Positions 1 through 7,185 of a stretch of 9,822 nucleotides of DNA are shown in pieces (the first letter of the stretch is position 1; every line of letters begins with the position of its first letter). The DNA comes from Prevotellaceae bacterium (GTDB lineage: Bacteria > Bacteroidota > Bacteroidia > Bacteroidales > UBA932): assembly GCA_031264645.1 (NCBI GenBank), contig JAISDR010000071.1:1-9822 (forward strand). The letters are read 5' to 3'. A program made the translations under genes and the position numbers. A model generated the notes under the pieces. That model was not told the DNA's origin and searched no databases. It worked only from the letters and a program-made list of their open reading frames with translations.

Positions 1-24
1 TTTATGCCGTTTAAATGTCTTCAT
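1..24 (-). CDS. Start of an unidentified gene leaving the window (partial)
   Basis: Only the first eight codons are visible, reading MKTFKRHK on the minus strand from an ATG at 24-22. The case for a real gene is positional: the ATG lies about 24 bases downstream of a full-consensus Bacteroidetes promoter on the same strand, giving a short leader of roughly 15-20 bases. No function can be assigned from eight residues. The basic N-terminus could be the start of a signal peptide or of a cytoplasmic protein. The real start could also lie further left. Confidence 0.35.
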
Positions 25-47
25 CTGTATGATATTAAATTTCGGTG

Positions 48-78
48 CAAAGTTAGCAATAATTATTTGATTGACAAA
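48..78 (-). promoter_or_regulatory. Bacteroidetes sigma-ABfr-type promoter
   Basis: Read on the minus strand there is a TTTG -33 box (78-75), a 19-bp spacer, and a TAACTTTG -7 box (55-48). This fits the Bacteroidetes primary sigma consensus TTTG-N19-21-TAnnTTTG exactly. It points left, towards the ATG at 24. It lies outside the probable IS110 end near 121-126, so it belongs to the neighbouring gene, not to the insertion sequence. Confidence 0.7.
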
Positions 79-169
79 ATATTATTACATTTTCTTTGAA
101 AAAAAATGAGTTTTTAGAAGTCCCCATATATAAAAACCTTTCATATAACTTCTGTTCAATCGTCTCATA

Positions 170-1747
170 TTAAGCTGTTTGTAATGTGGCTAATTTTTCA
201 TGTAATTTAATTTGTTCTTCTATTTTATCGACATATTTTTTGACACTTTTTAATTTTTTTTTCAGGATTTCCGGTTCATTAGTCTGTATCAGTTTTTCGT
301 CATATTCGTTTTTTGTTTTAACCATGATATAAATAATTTTGGAGATTTTATTGGCGGTAGCCACAATAGCTCCCATTGGTCCTTTTCGACTTCTGATACG
401 ACGGTAATAATCACCCAAAGGAGTTTTCGATGCACCGGCAGAATTTGCAGCTTCCCGCAATATTTGTCCGACATGATTTTTACGTTTGGGTACTTTACTT
501 GATATTAATTTTCCTCCTGTAATTTTATTGTTGGGAGCCAGATTTGCCCATCGGGAAAATTTTTTATAACTGTCAAATTTTTCTGTAAAATCATGTCCCA
601 GTTCTCCGATTAATTTTAGCACGCTTCCTTCACTTATACCCGGAATACGCATCAGGTTTACCCCAAAAATCCGGTATCCTTCGGATTCCACGTCAAAATT
701 TACTGCTGTTTTTGGATTACGCTGTTTGTTGCTGCGTACGATTTCTTTTGCCTTTCCGGATTCTTTTGTCTTTCCGGATTCCTCTGCCTTTTCAGATTCC
801 TCTGCCTTTCCGGATTCCTCTGCCTTTTCAGATTCCTCTGTCTTTTCAGATTCCTCTGTCTTTTCAGATTCCTCTGTCTTTTCAGATTCCTCTGTCTTCC
901 CGGGTTTCTCTAACATTTCCAGCCTGTTTGCCTTCTTTGACATCTCCACTTCATCCAGATGACATCCGTATTTTTTCATAAACTCTCCCAATTTTTGTTC
1001 GCACTCCCTGATTTGGGACTGAATAAATTTATAGAGTTCATAACTTTGACCAAGTGCAAATAATAAATCCGCGTCCCAGTTGGCTTCAAGCGCTTTGGAG
1101 ATGGTTTCCTTTGAATTTTTACATCTGATGTCGGCCAAACCTGCAAGTTTAACGGTATCGCGTTCGCCCGAAAGAATTGCAGACAAGATTTCCAGTCCCG
1201 ATTTGCCCGTAATATCCCGAAGTACTTCCGGCAATTTGATGTTCATCAGCTCCATGTATTTCTGCATGTGCTGTACTGTCTTTGCCAGATACCGTATCTG
1301 ATTTTCTCTGTGACGGCTCAAATTGCGTATCTCTTTGGCATAGTTGTTAACTTGATAACTTGCCTTCAAAAGACCGTAACTGTGCATAAGCATCAGCGAT
1401 TCCGCATCTATTTCATCGGTCTTTTCTTCTACAAAATTTGATGTGGACTTGGCATTGACCAAATAGACTTCAATCCCGAAGGACTGTAGTTTTACGAACA
1501 GCGGAACCCAATAAATCCCGGTGGATTCCATGGCTACTGTCTGGATTTTGCAACTTTGAAGCCACTGACAGATATCTTCCAAATCTTCTGTGAATGCTCC
1601 AAATTTCCGGTTGTAATCCGCATCTCTGTCTAAAGGTACGCATACCTGCATTTCTGTGCCGGACACATCTATGCCTGCTGCATCGGGATTAACTACCTGT
1701 AACCGGAAGCCTTTGCGTGTTTTAATTTTCTTTGCCTTCTTTGCCAT
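170..1747 (-). CDS. IS110-family transposase (DEDD recombinase) with a repeat-expanded linker
   Basis: This 525-residue protein carries both IS110 domains. The N-terminal RuvC-like DEDD domain (about 20-165) shows D27 in GIDVSG, E74 in MESTGIYW, and D111 and D114 in TDEIDAE. The C-terminal Transposase_20 domain (about 360-480) shows MRIPGIS, then AANSAGAS and YYRRIRSRKG. S436 sits where the family's catalytic serine is expected. Known members use a bridge RNA to recombine donor and target DNA. The length is unusual: members are commonly about 330-430 residues. The excess includes a highly charged stretch, 282-336, made of nine KTEESE/KAEESG-like hexapeptides between the two domains, where the family normally has a coiled coil. 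All key residues are present, so the protein could be active. The ATG at 1747 begins MAKKAKKIKTRKGF, a basic start followed directly by the conserved domain. Confidence 0.93.
   Translation of the reverse strand: MAKKAKKIKTRKGFRLQVVNPDAAGIDVSGTEMQVCVPLDRDADYNRKFGAFTEDLEDICQWLQSCKIQTVAMESTGIYWVPLFVKLQSFGIEVYLVNAKSTSNFVEEKTDEIDAESLMLMHSYGLLKASYQVNNYAKEIRNLSRHRENQIRYLAKTVQHMQKYMELMNIKLPEVLRDITGKSGLEILSAILSGERDTVKLAGLADIRCKNSKETISKALEANWDADLLFALGQSYELYKFIQSQIRECEQKLGEFMKKYGCHLDEVEMSKKANRLEMLEKPGKTEESEKTEESEKTEESEKTEESEKAEESGKAEESEKAEESGKTKESGKAKEIVRSNKQRNPKTAVNFDVESEGYRIFGVNLMRIPGISEGSVLKLIGELGHDFTEKFDSYKKFSRWANLAPNNKITGGKLISSKVPKRKNHVGQILREAANSAGASKTPLGDYYRRIRSRKGPMGAIVATANKISKIIYIMVKTKNEYDEKLIQTNEPEILKKKLKSVKKYVDKIEEQIKLHEKLATLQTA
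741..903 (-). repeat. 18-bp tandem repeat inside the IS110 transposase gene
   Basis: About nine in-frame copies of an 18-bp unit lie in this stretch, encoding (G/E)K(T/A)(E/K)ES hexapeptides at residues about 282-336. The copies nearest 840-900 are almost identical (unit tcttttcagattcctctg on the plus strand). Those nearer 741-800 have diverged with Glu-to-Gly and Thr-to-Ala changes. That gradient suggests recent expansion from one side by slippage or unequal exchange. The unit is a multiple of three, so copy number can change without breaking the frame. Confidence 0.9.
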
Positions 1748-1769
1748 AAATAGTAACTTTATAAATTTG

Positions 1770-1925
1770 TATGTAATATCATCCCGCCCCTTTGTCTTTA
1801 ATTTTGTACTCTTTCATAAGGTCTCCAAAGAACCAATTATTACATTACCGACAGCGGGAACCTGACTCATTAACAGGCTCTCCACCTGTGGGGATACTGG
1901 TCTGTCTGCGAAACCACAGTGCGTT
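1770..1925 (-). ncRNA. Candidate IS110 bridge RNA (seekRNA) region
   Basis: IS110-group elements encode their bridge RNA in the non-coding DNA upstream of the transposase, and this is that interval. On the minus strand it can fold: an outer stem GACAG/CTGTC (1906-1902 with 1854-1850) encloses a hairpin AGCCTG/CAGGTT with a 9-base loop (1879-1874 with 1864-1859). The enclosed RNA contains UCCCCA (from 1894-1889). The same six bases occur on the plus strand at 121-126, just past the transposase stop, where a donor-guide match would be expected. Stem lengths are short and the boundaries are guesses. The location follows from family knowledge; the fold and match are seen in the sequence; the function is inferred. 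Confidence 0.4.
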
Positions 1926-1949
1926 TGTTTCAGCCTGAAATAAGACAGA

Positions 1950-2621
1950 TCATTTTGACAGTCGATAGAGCAGAGACACCGAGAACGCCAGTTGAGTTGA
2001 GTTCTGATAGCTGTTTCTCTGTCCGGGGACGATGGGGTTTCTCAGGAAGGAAAAATTGTAGTGATACCTGCATTCCGCCTGTATTTCGAATCTGTAGACT
2101 GCTATTCCCAGTCCGCCGCCGCCTGCGATTCCGTATTCGAACTGCCGGTCGTATTCATCGAAAACGTACTCCTGCGATTTTTCGCCTGCGACCTGCGTAC
2201 TTCGCTTGAGCATATATCCGACGACCACTCCACCCGTCGCGTACGGACGGAACGGTCCGAGCCGCATAAATCCCTGAGCCATCAGCGGAAGCTCGAAGGA
2301 AGTGATTCTGTTTGTGATTTCGGGCGTCATTGATATCGTATCCACGCTTTTGATATATCCCTTGCTGATATAATTGGCTTCGATTTGCAGCGCGGCGTAT
2401 TGTTTGTGTTCGTAGCGGTAGAGTATGCCGGGACTGAAAGCGGGAAGGCTTTTCTTTTCGAAATCGGGGAGGGCGCTGATTGAACTGTATCCCTGAGTAC
2501 CCTTTATTCCAACATAATGCTGTGAAAAGGCAAGTGTTGAAACCAGCATTATTATACAGAAATGACTGATTCTCCCGAAAAGGAGAATCAACCGTTTTCT
2601 GTCGTGTACGTTTGTCTGCAT
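1950..2621 (-). CDS. PorT-like outer-membrane beta-barrel protein
   Basis: This 223-residue protein is predicted to be exported and inserted in the outer membrane. An N-terminal signal sequence is seen: a basic stretch (DRKRLILL) followed by a hydrophobic run ending LVSTLAFSQ at about residue 33. The mature part has alternating hydrophobic, glycine and aromatic residues typical of a small barrel of about eight strands, for example GILYRYEHKQYAALQIEANYI, and it ends on SLLYRLSK. This resembles the Bacteroidota OMP_b-brl_2 (PorT) group, whose members have varied or unknown roles. The ATG at 2621-2619 shares its A with the fabD TGA (TGATG), so translation is probably coupled to fabD. A TTG one codon upstream is possible but less likely. 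No ligand or function can be read from the sequence. Confidence 0.75.
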   Translation of the reverse strand: MQTNVHDRKRLILLFGRISHFCIIMLVSTLAFSQHYVGIKGTQGYSSISALPDFEKKSLPAFSPGILYRYEHKQYAALQIEANYISKGYIKSVDTISMTPEITNRITSFELPLMAQGFMRLGPFRPYATGGVVVGYMLKRSTQVAGEKSQEYVFDEYDRQFEYGIAGGGGLGIAVYRFEIQAECRYHYNFSFLRNPIVPGQRNSYQNSTQLAFSVSLLYRLSK

Positions 2622-3499
2622 CAAAGGCTCTGTTTACTTTCTGTCTCAACAGAATTATTGATTTTAGCTATCAAGCCCTTCAAGACCGTTCCCGGTCCAA
2701 GCTCGACGAACGAAACAGCTCCGCCGGCAATCATGTTCTGCACGGACTGAGTCCACCGTACCGGCGCGGTCAGCTGCTTCACAAGATTTTGCTTGATGAT
2801 TTCCGGTTCCGTATGGGGTTTTGCGTCTATGTTCTGATAAACGGGACATACGGGCGCGCTGAACTCTGTCGACTGTATTGCCTGTTCGAGTTCTACCCGC
2901 GCCGGCTCCATCAGCGGAGAGTGGAACGCCCCGCCGACAGGAAGAACAAGCGCCCTTCTGGCTCCCGCTTCCCTGAGCTTTTCGCACGCCTCTTCCACCG
3001 CCGAAATGCTGCCCGAAATAACCAGCTGTCCGACGCAGTTGTAATTGGCGGGAACAACAATTCCGTCAATTTCGGAACATATTTTTTCCACAATCGAATC
3101 GTCGAGCCCCATAATTGCAGCCATGGTCGAAGGCTGCCGTTCGCAAGCCTTCTGCATCGCTTTTGCCCTGGCGGATACTAACTTCAGCCCGCTTTCGAAA
3201 TCCATGGCGCCCGCAGCCACCAGAGCCGAGAACTCGCCGAGGGAATGCCCCGCAACCATGTCGGGATTAAATCCGGGATACATTTTTGCGAGAATCACCG
3301 AGTGGAGGAAAACCGCCGGCTGTGTAACCTTCGTTTGCTTGAGGTCTTCGGCTGTTCCGTCGAACATGACGTCGGTTATTCTGAATCCCAGAATATCGTT
3401 TGCATGCTCGAATAAAACCTTTGCCGGTTCCGATTCATACAGATTTTTTCCCATGCCGGGAAACTGTGCTCCCTGTCCGGGAAATACAAATGCTTTCAT
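2621..3499 (-). CDS. fabD: Malonyl-CoA:ACP transacylase FabD
   Basis: FabD moves the malonyl group from coenzyme A to acyl carrier protein, supplying the two-carbon donor for each round of type II fatty-acid synthesis in the cytoplasm. The 292-residue protein is of normal family length and complete. It begins MKAFVFPGQGAQFPGMG, containing the GQGAQ loop. The nucleophile elbow is GHSLGE with S86. R111 in SARAKAMQ is placed to bind the malonyl carboxylate, and the catalytic histidine is H193 in GGAFHSPLM. It starts 19 bases after the tricorn-like gene stops, and its own stop overlaps the next start, so it is the middle gene of a three-gene unit. No other fatty-acid genes are visible here, which suggests fabD is separate from the usual fab cluster in this organism. 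Confidence 0.97.
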   Translation of the reverse strand: MKAFVFPGQGAQFPGMGKNLYESEPAKVLFEHANDILGFRITDVMFDGTAEDLKQTKVTQPAVFLHSVILAKMYPGFNPDMVAGHSLGEFSALVAAGAMDFESGLKLVSARAKAMQKACERQPSTMAAIMGLDDSIVEKICSEIDGIVVPANYNCVGQLVISGSISAVEEACEKLREAGARRALVLPVGGAFHSPLMEPARVELEQAIQSTEFSAPVCPVYQNIDAKPHTEPEIIKQNLVKQLTAPVRWTQSVQNMIAGGAVSFVELGPGTVLKGLIAKINNSVETESKQSL

Positions 3500-3518
3500 T
3501 TAAATATATTACAAATTA

Positions 3519-6500
3519 TTATTTTGACTTGTCGGGATATGCCGGGAACTTGTCCGGAATGTTTACCGGACTGTCTTTCAGTTCCTGCAATATCAGTTCG
3601 ATTGCACGATTCAACTGCTGGTCTTCGCCTGCGTATTCCCGTGCCGGGTCGTTGTCGACAACGATATCCGGGTCTACTCCGTAACCTTCTACCACAAACT
3701 GTTTGCCTTCCGCGTCGAGATGCGCATATTCGGGACGGTTCAGCGAGCCGCCGTCGATGATGGGCAGCGACCCTCTTATTCCGACCACTCCGCCCCAGGT
3801 GCGGGTTCCGACAATTTTTCCAAGTTTATGATACTTGAACTGGTACGGGAACAGGTCGCCGTCGGAGGCGGAATACGAATCGACCAGAAGTATCTTCGGA
3901 CCAGCCATCGTCCCGCTTGGCTTTATGTCCGGACGTCCGTTTCTCGGCGCAGCCAGCAGCGAAGGCTCGCGGCGCAGGCGTTCGATAATCATTGGAGAGA
4001 CATTGCCGCCGCCGTTTCCGCGGTCGTCGATAATCAGGGCTTTTTTGTTCAGTTGCGGATAGTAGTATTTTACAAACTCGTTCAGTCCTTCCGGTCCCAT
4101 GTCCGGGATGTGGATATATCCCACTTCGCCGCCGGTCGCTTTGTTCACTTTCTCGATATTGCCGTTCACCCATTCGAAATAGTAGAGCGACGATTCGCTG
4201 TCCGTGGGCTTGACCAGCGTTTTGCGGCTTCCCGTTTCCGTCGCCGTTTTGTTGAGCGTCAGTTCGACCTGCCTGTTTGCCTTGTCGCAGAGGGCGGCGT
4301 AGATGTCGTTTATTTTGTTGGCGGGCTTTCCGTTGACGGCAATAATGAAATCGCCCTCGCTGGCGTCCACTCCCATTTCGGCGAGGGGCGAGCGCAGTTC
4401 CGGCGACCAGTTGCGTCCTTCGAGGATTTTGTCTATCCTGTAGTATCCCGACTTGTCCCTGCTGATTTTTGCGCCCAGCAGTCCCGTCTTCACTCTTGCG
4501 GGAGCATACTTGTCGCCGCCTGAGATATAGCAGTGTCCGGTTGTCAGTTCGCCTATCATCTCGCCGATGATGTAATTCAGGTCGTTTCTGTCGTTGACAT
4601 GTTCAACCAGCGGCATATATTTTTCGCGGACGGCTTTCCAGTCCACTCCGTGCATTCCGGGGTCGTAGAAAAAGTCGCGCATCTGCCTCCAGCACTCGCT
4701 GTATATCTGATTCCATTCCTCGTGCAGCTTGACAAACACTTTCACTTCCGACAGGTCTATCGTTTTGTCGACATTGATTCTGCCTTTCGGAAGATCGACC
4801 ACTGCATATCCCGACGCCGAACTGACAAGGAATTTCTTCATGTCCGCCGTAACCGCGGCGATGCCGAAACCTCCAAGCTCGGTTTCCTTCCTTGACTTCA
4901 GGTCGAACATGTACAGTCCCGAACCGTAACGGTTATAGTATACCGAATTATCGGCAAGCAGCGGCTTTCCGTAGTTCCCGACAGGAATATCGAGAGCCAG
5001 TGAACGTCCCTTTATCCCGTCGAAATCAATTTCTACCGCGTTCGCGGACGGGGCGCTGTCTTTCCTGTCTTTATCCTTATTTTTATCCGATGACTTTTTA
5101 TCTTTATCCGAAGACTTTTTATCTTCCGTTTTTTTGGCTTCTTCAGCCGGTTTATCTTCCTTTACAGACACTTCGTCGTTTGTGTATGCAAATGGCGAAG
5201 GCGTTTTTTTGCTGAGGGGAACGATGTATATTTTCGACATTCCCGTGTAGGCGTAGTTCCATTCCACGCTGCTGTACGTGGGACTGAAATCCCTTGCCGA
5301 GACGAATGTCAGGAATTTGCCGTCGTCGCTGAACGACGCCGACCACGCGTCGAACCAGTCGTCGGTAACTTCTTCCTTTTTACCCGAATCGACGCTGTAT
5401 ATCACGACTGTCGCGGTGGTATTGTATCGCGGAAAGGTGTATGCAATCCATTTGCTGTCGGGCGACCATGAGAAGTCGCGGATTTCGCCGTCCACAGTCT
5501 GCTCTACTTCCGTGATTTTTTTCGAATCGACGTCGATATAGCGCAGGCGCTGCAGCTTGTCGCTCCAGAGGATTTTTTTACTGTCGGGCGACCACGATAT
5601 GCCGTATTTATATGTATCGCTGTTTTTTGTCAGCTGAACCGGAGCCTGCAGACCGTCCTGACTGCGGATATATATTTCGTCTTCGCCCGTCTCGTCGGAG
5701 ATATACGCGATGCTCTTCCCGTCGGGCGACCACTGCGTGTCTCTCTCGTGCACTCCCGAGGTCTCGGTGAGATTGCGCGTAACGCCGGATGTAACCGGCA
5801 CGGTGAAGATATCGCCCCGCGCAGACAGCACAATTCTTTTCCCGTCGGTGGAAAGGTCGACGTTGCGCGCTGCGTTCGACACGTTTTTCAAGACCGAACG
5901 TCCGCCGCTGAAATCTTCCTCAATGTATATCGAAAGTTTCTCCGCCTTTTGCGTATTCAGGTCAAAGGAATAGATATATCCGCCGTTTTCGAACACGATG
6001 GCATTGTCGCCAAGCGAGGGGAACTTAATGTCGTACTTGTCGAAGTCCGTAACTTTCTTCGTCTCCCGTGTCTTGACATTGTAGGAAAACAGGTTCATAA
6101 TCCGGTCGCGGTCGGAGATGTAATAGATATAATCGCCTGTCCACATCGGGCAGATGTCCTGATATATGTTGTTCGTTATGTTTTCGACCTGCTTTGTCTT
6201 GAAATCGTATATCCGGATATCGTCCGCCATGCCTCCCCTGTAGTATTTCCATGTTCTAAACTCCCTGAACACACGGTTGTAGGCTAACTTTGTCCCGTCG
6301 GGCGAATAGGAACAGAATCCTCCCGCGGGCAATGGCAGTTCTTCGGAAATCCCGCCGTCGACGGAAGCCAAATACAGGCTGCCCTTGAAATCGTTGAAGG
6401 ACTTCATGCGCGACCGGTAAACGACGGTGTTATTGTCTTTCCATGTCAGGACTATATTGTTGGGACCCATTCTGTCGGACAGGTCGTCGCGTCCGAGCGT

Positions 6501-6821
6501 CGCGGTGTAAGTGAGGCGCACCGGTTCTCCGCCGTCGACAGGCATGCGGTAAACTTCCGTATTCCCGTCATACTGCGCGGTGAAGGCAATCTGCTTCCCG
6601 TCCGGCGAAAAGCGTGCAAACATTTCATATCCTTCGCCCGTAGTCAGCTTCCTGGCAAGCCCCCCCTTCGAGGAAGATGCATATAAATCGCCGGCGTACG
6701 AGAACACCAGCCTGTCGCCATGTACCGCCGGAAAACGAAGAAGACGCGCTTCTTTCCTCTGCCCAAATACCTGAAATGCAGATACCGCCAGCAAAACTAA
6801 TACTAAAAAACTTCTTTTCAT
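3519..6821 (-). CDS. Tricorn-type periplasmic S41 protease
   Basis: This 1100-residue protein matches the tricorn protease architecture. A signal peptide (MKRSFLVLVLLAVSAFQVFGQ) sends it to the periplasm. Next come TolB/WD40-like propeller blades with repeated FSPDGK, YSPDGT and WSPDSK motifs (about 25-550), a Lys/Asp/Ser-rich linker (about 553-593), more beta-rich sequence, a PDZ domain (about 778-862), and the S41 catalytic core. Likely catalytic residues are H763 (TTGHCY), the nucleophile S986 with D987 (SYSASDGD), and E1045 (VEGYGVDPD). Spacings of 223 and 59 residues are close to those of Thermoplasma tricorn (His746, Ser965, Glu1023). The Ser of tricorn's Ser-His pair is Gly762 here. 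The family degrades short peptides; the substrate is unknown here. The gene heads the operon with fabD and the barrel protein. Confidence 0.93.
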   Translation of the reverse strand: MKRSFLVLVLLAVSAFQVFGQRKEARLLRFPAVHGDRLVFSYAGDLYASSSKGGLARKLTTGEGYEMFARFSPDGKQIAFTAQYDGNTEVYRMPVDGGEPVRLTYTATLGRDDLSDRMGPNNIVLTWKDNNTVVYRSRMKSFNDFKGSLYLASVDGGISEELPLPAGGFCSYSPDGTKLAYNRVFREFRTWKYYRGGMADDIRIYDFKTKQVENITNNIYQDICPMWTGDYIYYISDRDRIMNLFSYNVKTRETKKVTDFDKYDIKFPSLGDNAIVFENGGYIYSFDLNTQKAEKLSIYIEEDFSGGRSVLKNVSNAARNVDLSTDGKRIVLSARGDIFTVPVTSGVTRNLTETSGVHERDTQWSPDGKSIAYISDETGEDEIYIRSQDGLQAPVQLTKNSDTYKYGISWSPDSKKILWSDKLQRLRYIDVDSKKITEVEQTVDGEIRDFSWSPDSKWIAYTFPRYNTTATVVIYSVDSGKKEEVTDDWFDAWSASFSDDGKFLTFVSARDFSPTYSSVEWNYAYTGMSKIYIVPLSKKTPSPFAYTNDEVSVKEDKPAEEAKKTEDKKSSDKDKKSSDKNKDKDRKDSAPSANAVEIDFDGIKGRSLALDIPVGNYGKPLLADNSVYYNRYGSGLYMFDLKSRKETELGGFGIAAVTADMKKFLVSSASGYAVVDLPKGRINVDKTIDLSEVKVFVKLHEEWNQIYSECWRQMRDFFYDPGMHGVDWKAVREKYMPLVEHVNDRNDLNYIIGEMIGELTTGHCYISGGDKYAPARVKTGLLGAKISRDKSGYYRIDKILEGRNWSPELRSPLAEMGVDASEGDFIIAVNGKPANKINDIYAALCDKANRQVELTLNKTATETGSRKTLVKPTDSESSLYYFEWVNGNIEKVNKATGGEVGYIHIPDMGPEGLNEFVKYYYPQLNKKALIIDDRGNGGGNVSPMIIERLRREPSLLAAPRNGRPDIKPSGTMAGPKILLVDSYSASDGDLFPYQFKYHKLGKIVGTRTWGGVVGIRGSLPIIDGGSLNRPEYAHLDAEGKQFVVEGYGVDPDIVVDNDPAREYAGEDQQLNRAIELILQELKDSPVNIPDKFPAYPDKSK

Positions 6822-6874
6822 CTTTTTCTTGATTTTTATTTTACAAATACAATATTTCTAATATTTTTTGAGGA

Positions 6875-6882
6875 CAAAAATA
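6875..6882 (-). promoter_or_regulatory. Possible -7 box for the tricorn/fabD/barrel operon
   Basis: On the minus strand this reads TATTTTTG, matching the Bacteroidetes TAnnTTTG -7 element, 53 bases upstream of the tricorn-like ATG. No TTTG stands at the expected 19-21 bases further upstream; only a TTG at an 11-base spacing is present. It is the best candidate in the A+T-rich leader, but incomplete. Confidence 0.4.
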
Positions 6883-6957
6883 CTCATTTTTTTCAATTGT
6901 CATATATTTTGTCGACGAAAGAGGTATTGTCTGCCGGCTTATTAACTCTAAGGATGA

Positions 6958-7110
6958 AGTAAAGATACATCCGAGTGTGTATGTGATAATCATAGAAAAT
7001 TCACACAACAATTTAATTGCAAATTAACGGTTGTAGAAAACGGCGAGCATTGGTTTCATACACAAAAACAGCTGGATATATTAAATGGCTGGATTAAGGT
7101 AAATTTATGA
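6958..7110 (+). pseudogene. C-terminal remnant of an alpha/beta-hydrolase-like gene
   Basis: A plus-strand reading frame ends at the TGA 7108-7110 and reads CKLTVVENGEHWFHTQKQ, then LDILNGWIKVNL. The VENGEHWFHT block looks like the segment around the catalytic histidine near the C-terminus of dienelactone-hydrolase-type alpha/beta hydrolases, followed by the final helix. The frame is open only back to a TGA at 6955-6957, and no nucleophile elbow or start is present, so about 80 percent or more of the gene is missing. Another frame upstream (KDEVKIHPSVYV, about 6949-6984) may be older coding sequence displaced by a frameshift. Family assignment is by eye from one motif. Confidence 0.5.
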
Positions 7111-7128
7111 ACGACTTATTGAAACGAT

Positions 7129-7164
7129 ATGAAAATTATATCCATTAGAGAGAATCCCGAATAC
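7129..7164 (+). pseudogene. N-terminal remnant of a GNAT-type acetyltransferase gene
   Basis: Eighteen bases after the hydrolase remnant stops, an ATG begins MKIISIRENPEY. This resembles the opening of GNAT proteins of the type M-IISIRENPEYKxxAI. After this codon the frame becomes unrelated (IFWRTGYSYFF), and it runs into the 3' end of the opposite-strand GNAT gene within about 20 bases. The original gene was therefore probably cut here. With the hydrolase remnant it suggests a former plus-strand operon. Twelve matching codons are weak evidence. Confidence 0.35.
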
Positions 7165-7185
7165 ATATTTTGGAGAACCGGTTAT

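Larger units (their letters stand above)
121..1930 (-). mobile_element. IS110-family insertion sequence (ends approximate)
   Basis: The element is defined by its DEDD transposase gene (170-1747, minus) and about 200 bases of non-coding DNA upstream of it that contain RNA-like stems. IS110-group elements usually have no terminal inverted repeats and little or no target duplication, and none are seen here, so neither end can be fixed by eye. The left coordinate is set at a TCCCCA motif (121-126) that also occurs in the putative bridge RNA. The right coordinate is set just outside the barrel-gene stop at 1950. The element sits downstream of the fabD/barrel operon and about 45 bp upstream of the -33 box of the next promoter. 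Confidence 0.7.

Noticed and set aside
712..981. Plus-strand ORFs with repeated Phe-Pro-Asp-Ser-Ser-like units
   Set aside because: They are the antisense of the transposase hexapeptide repeat; an 18-bp unit keeps all frames open. No independent start signal or family.
1928..1940. Hairpin TTTCA-GCC-TGAAA after the barrel gene as a terminator
   Set aside because: Five A/T-rich pairs with a 3-base loop and no T-run following on the minus strand; too weak to call.
2612..3181. Plus-strand 189-codon ORF across fabD
   Set aside because: It is a shadow of fabD, which has all its catalytic motifs on the minus strand; the shadow is arginine-rich without any motif.
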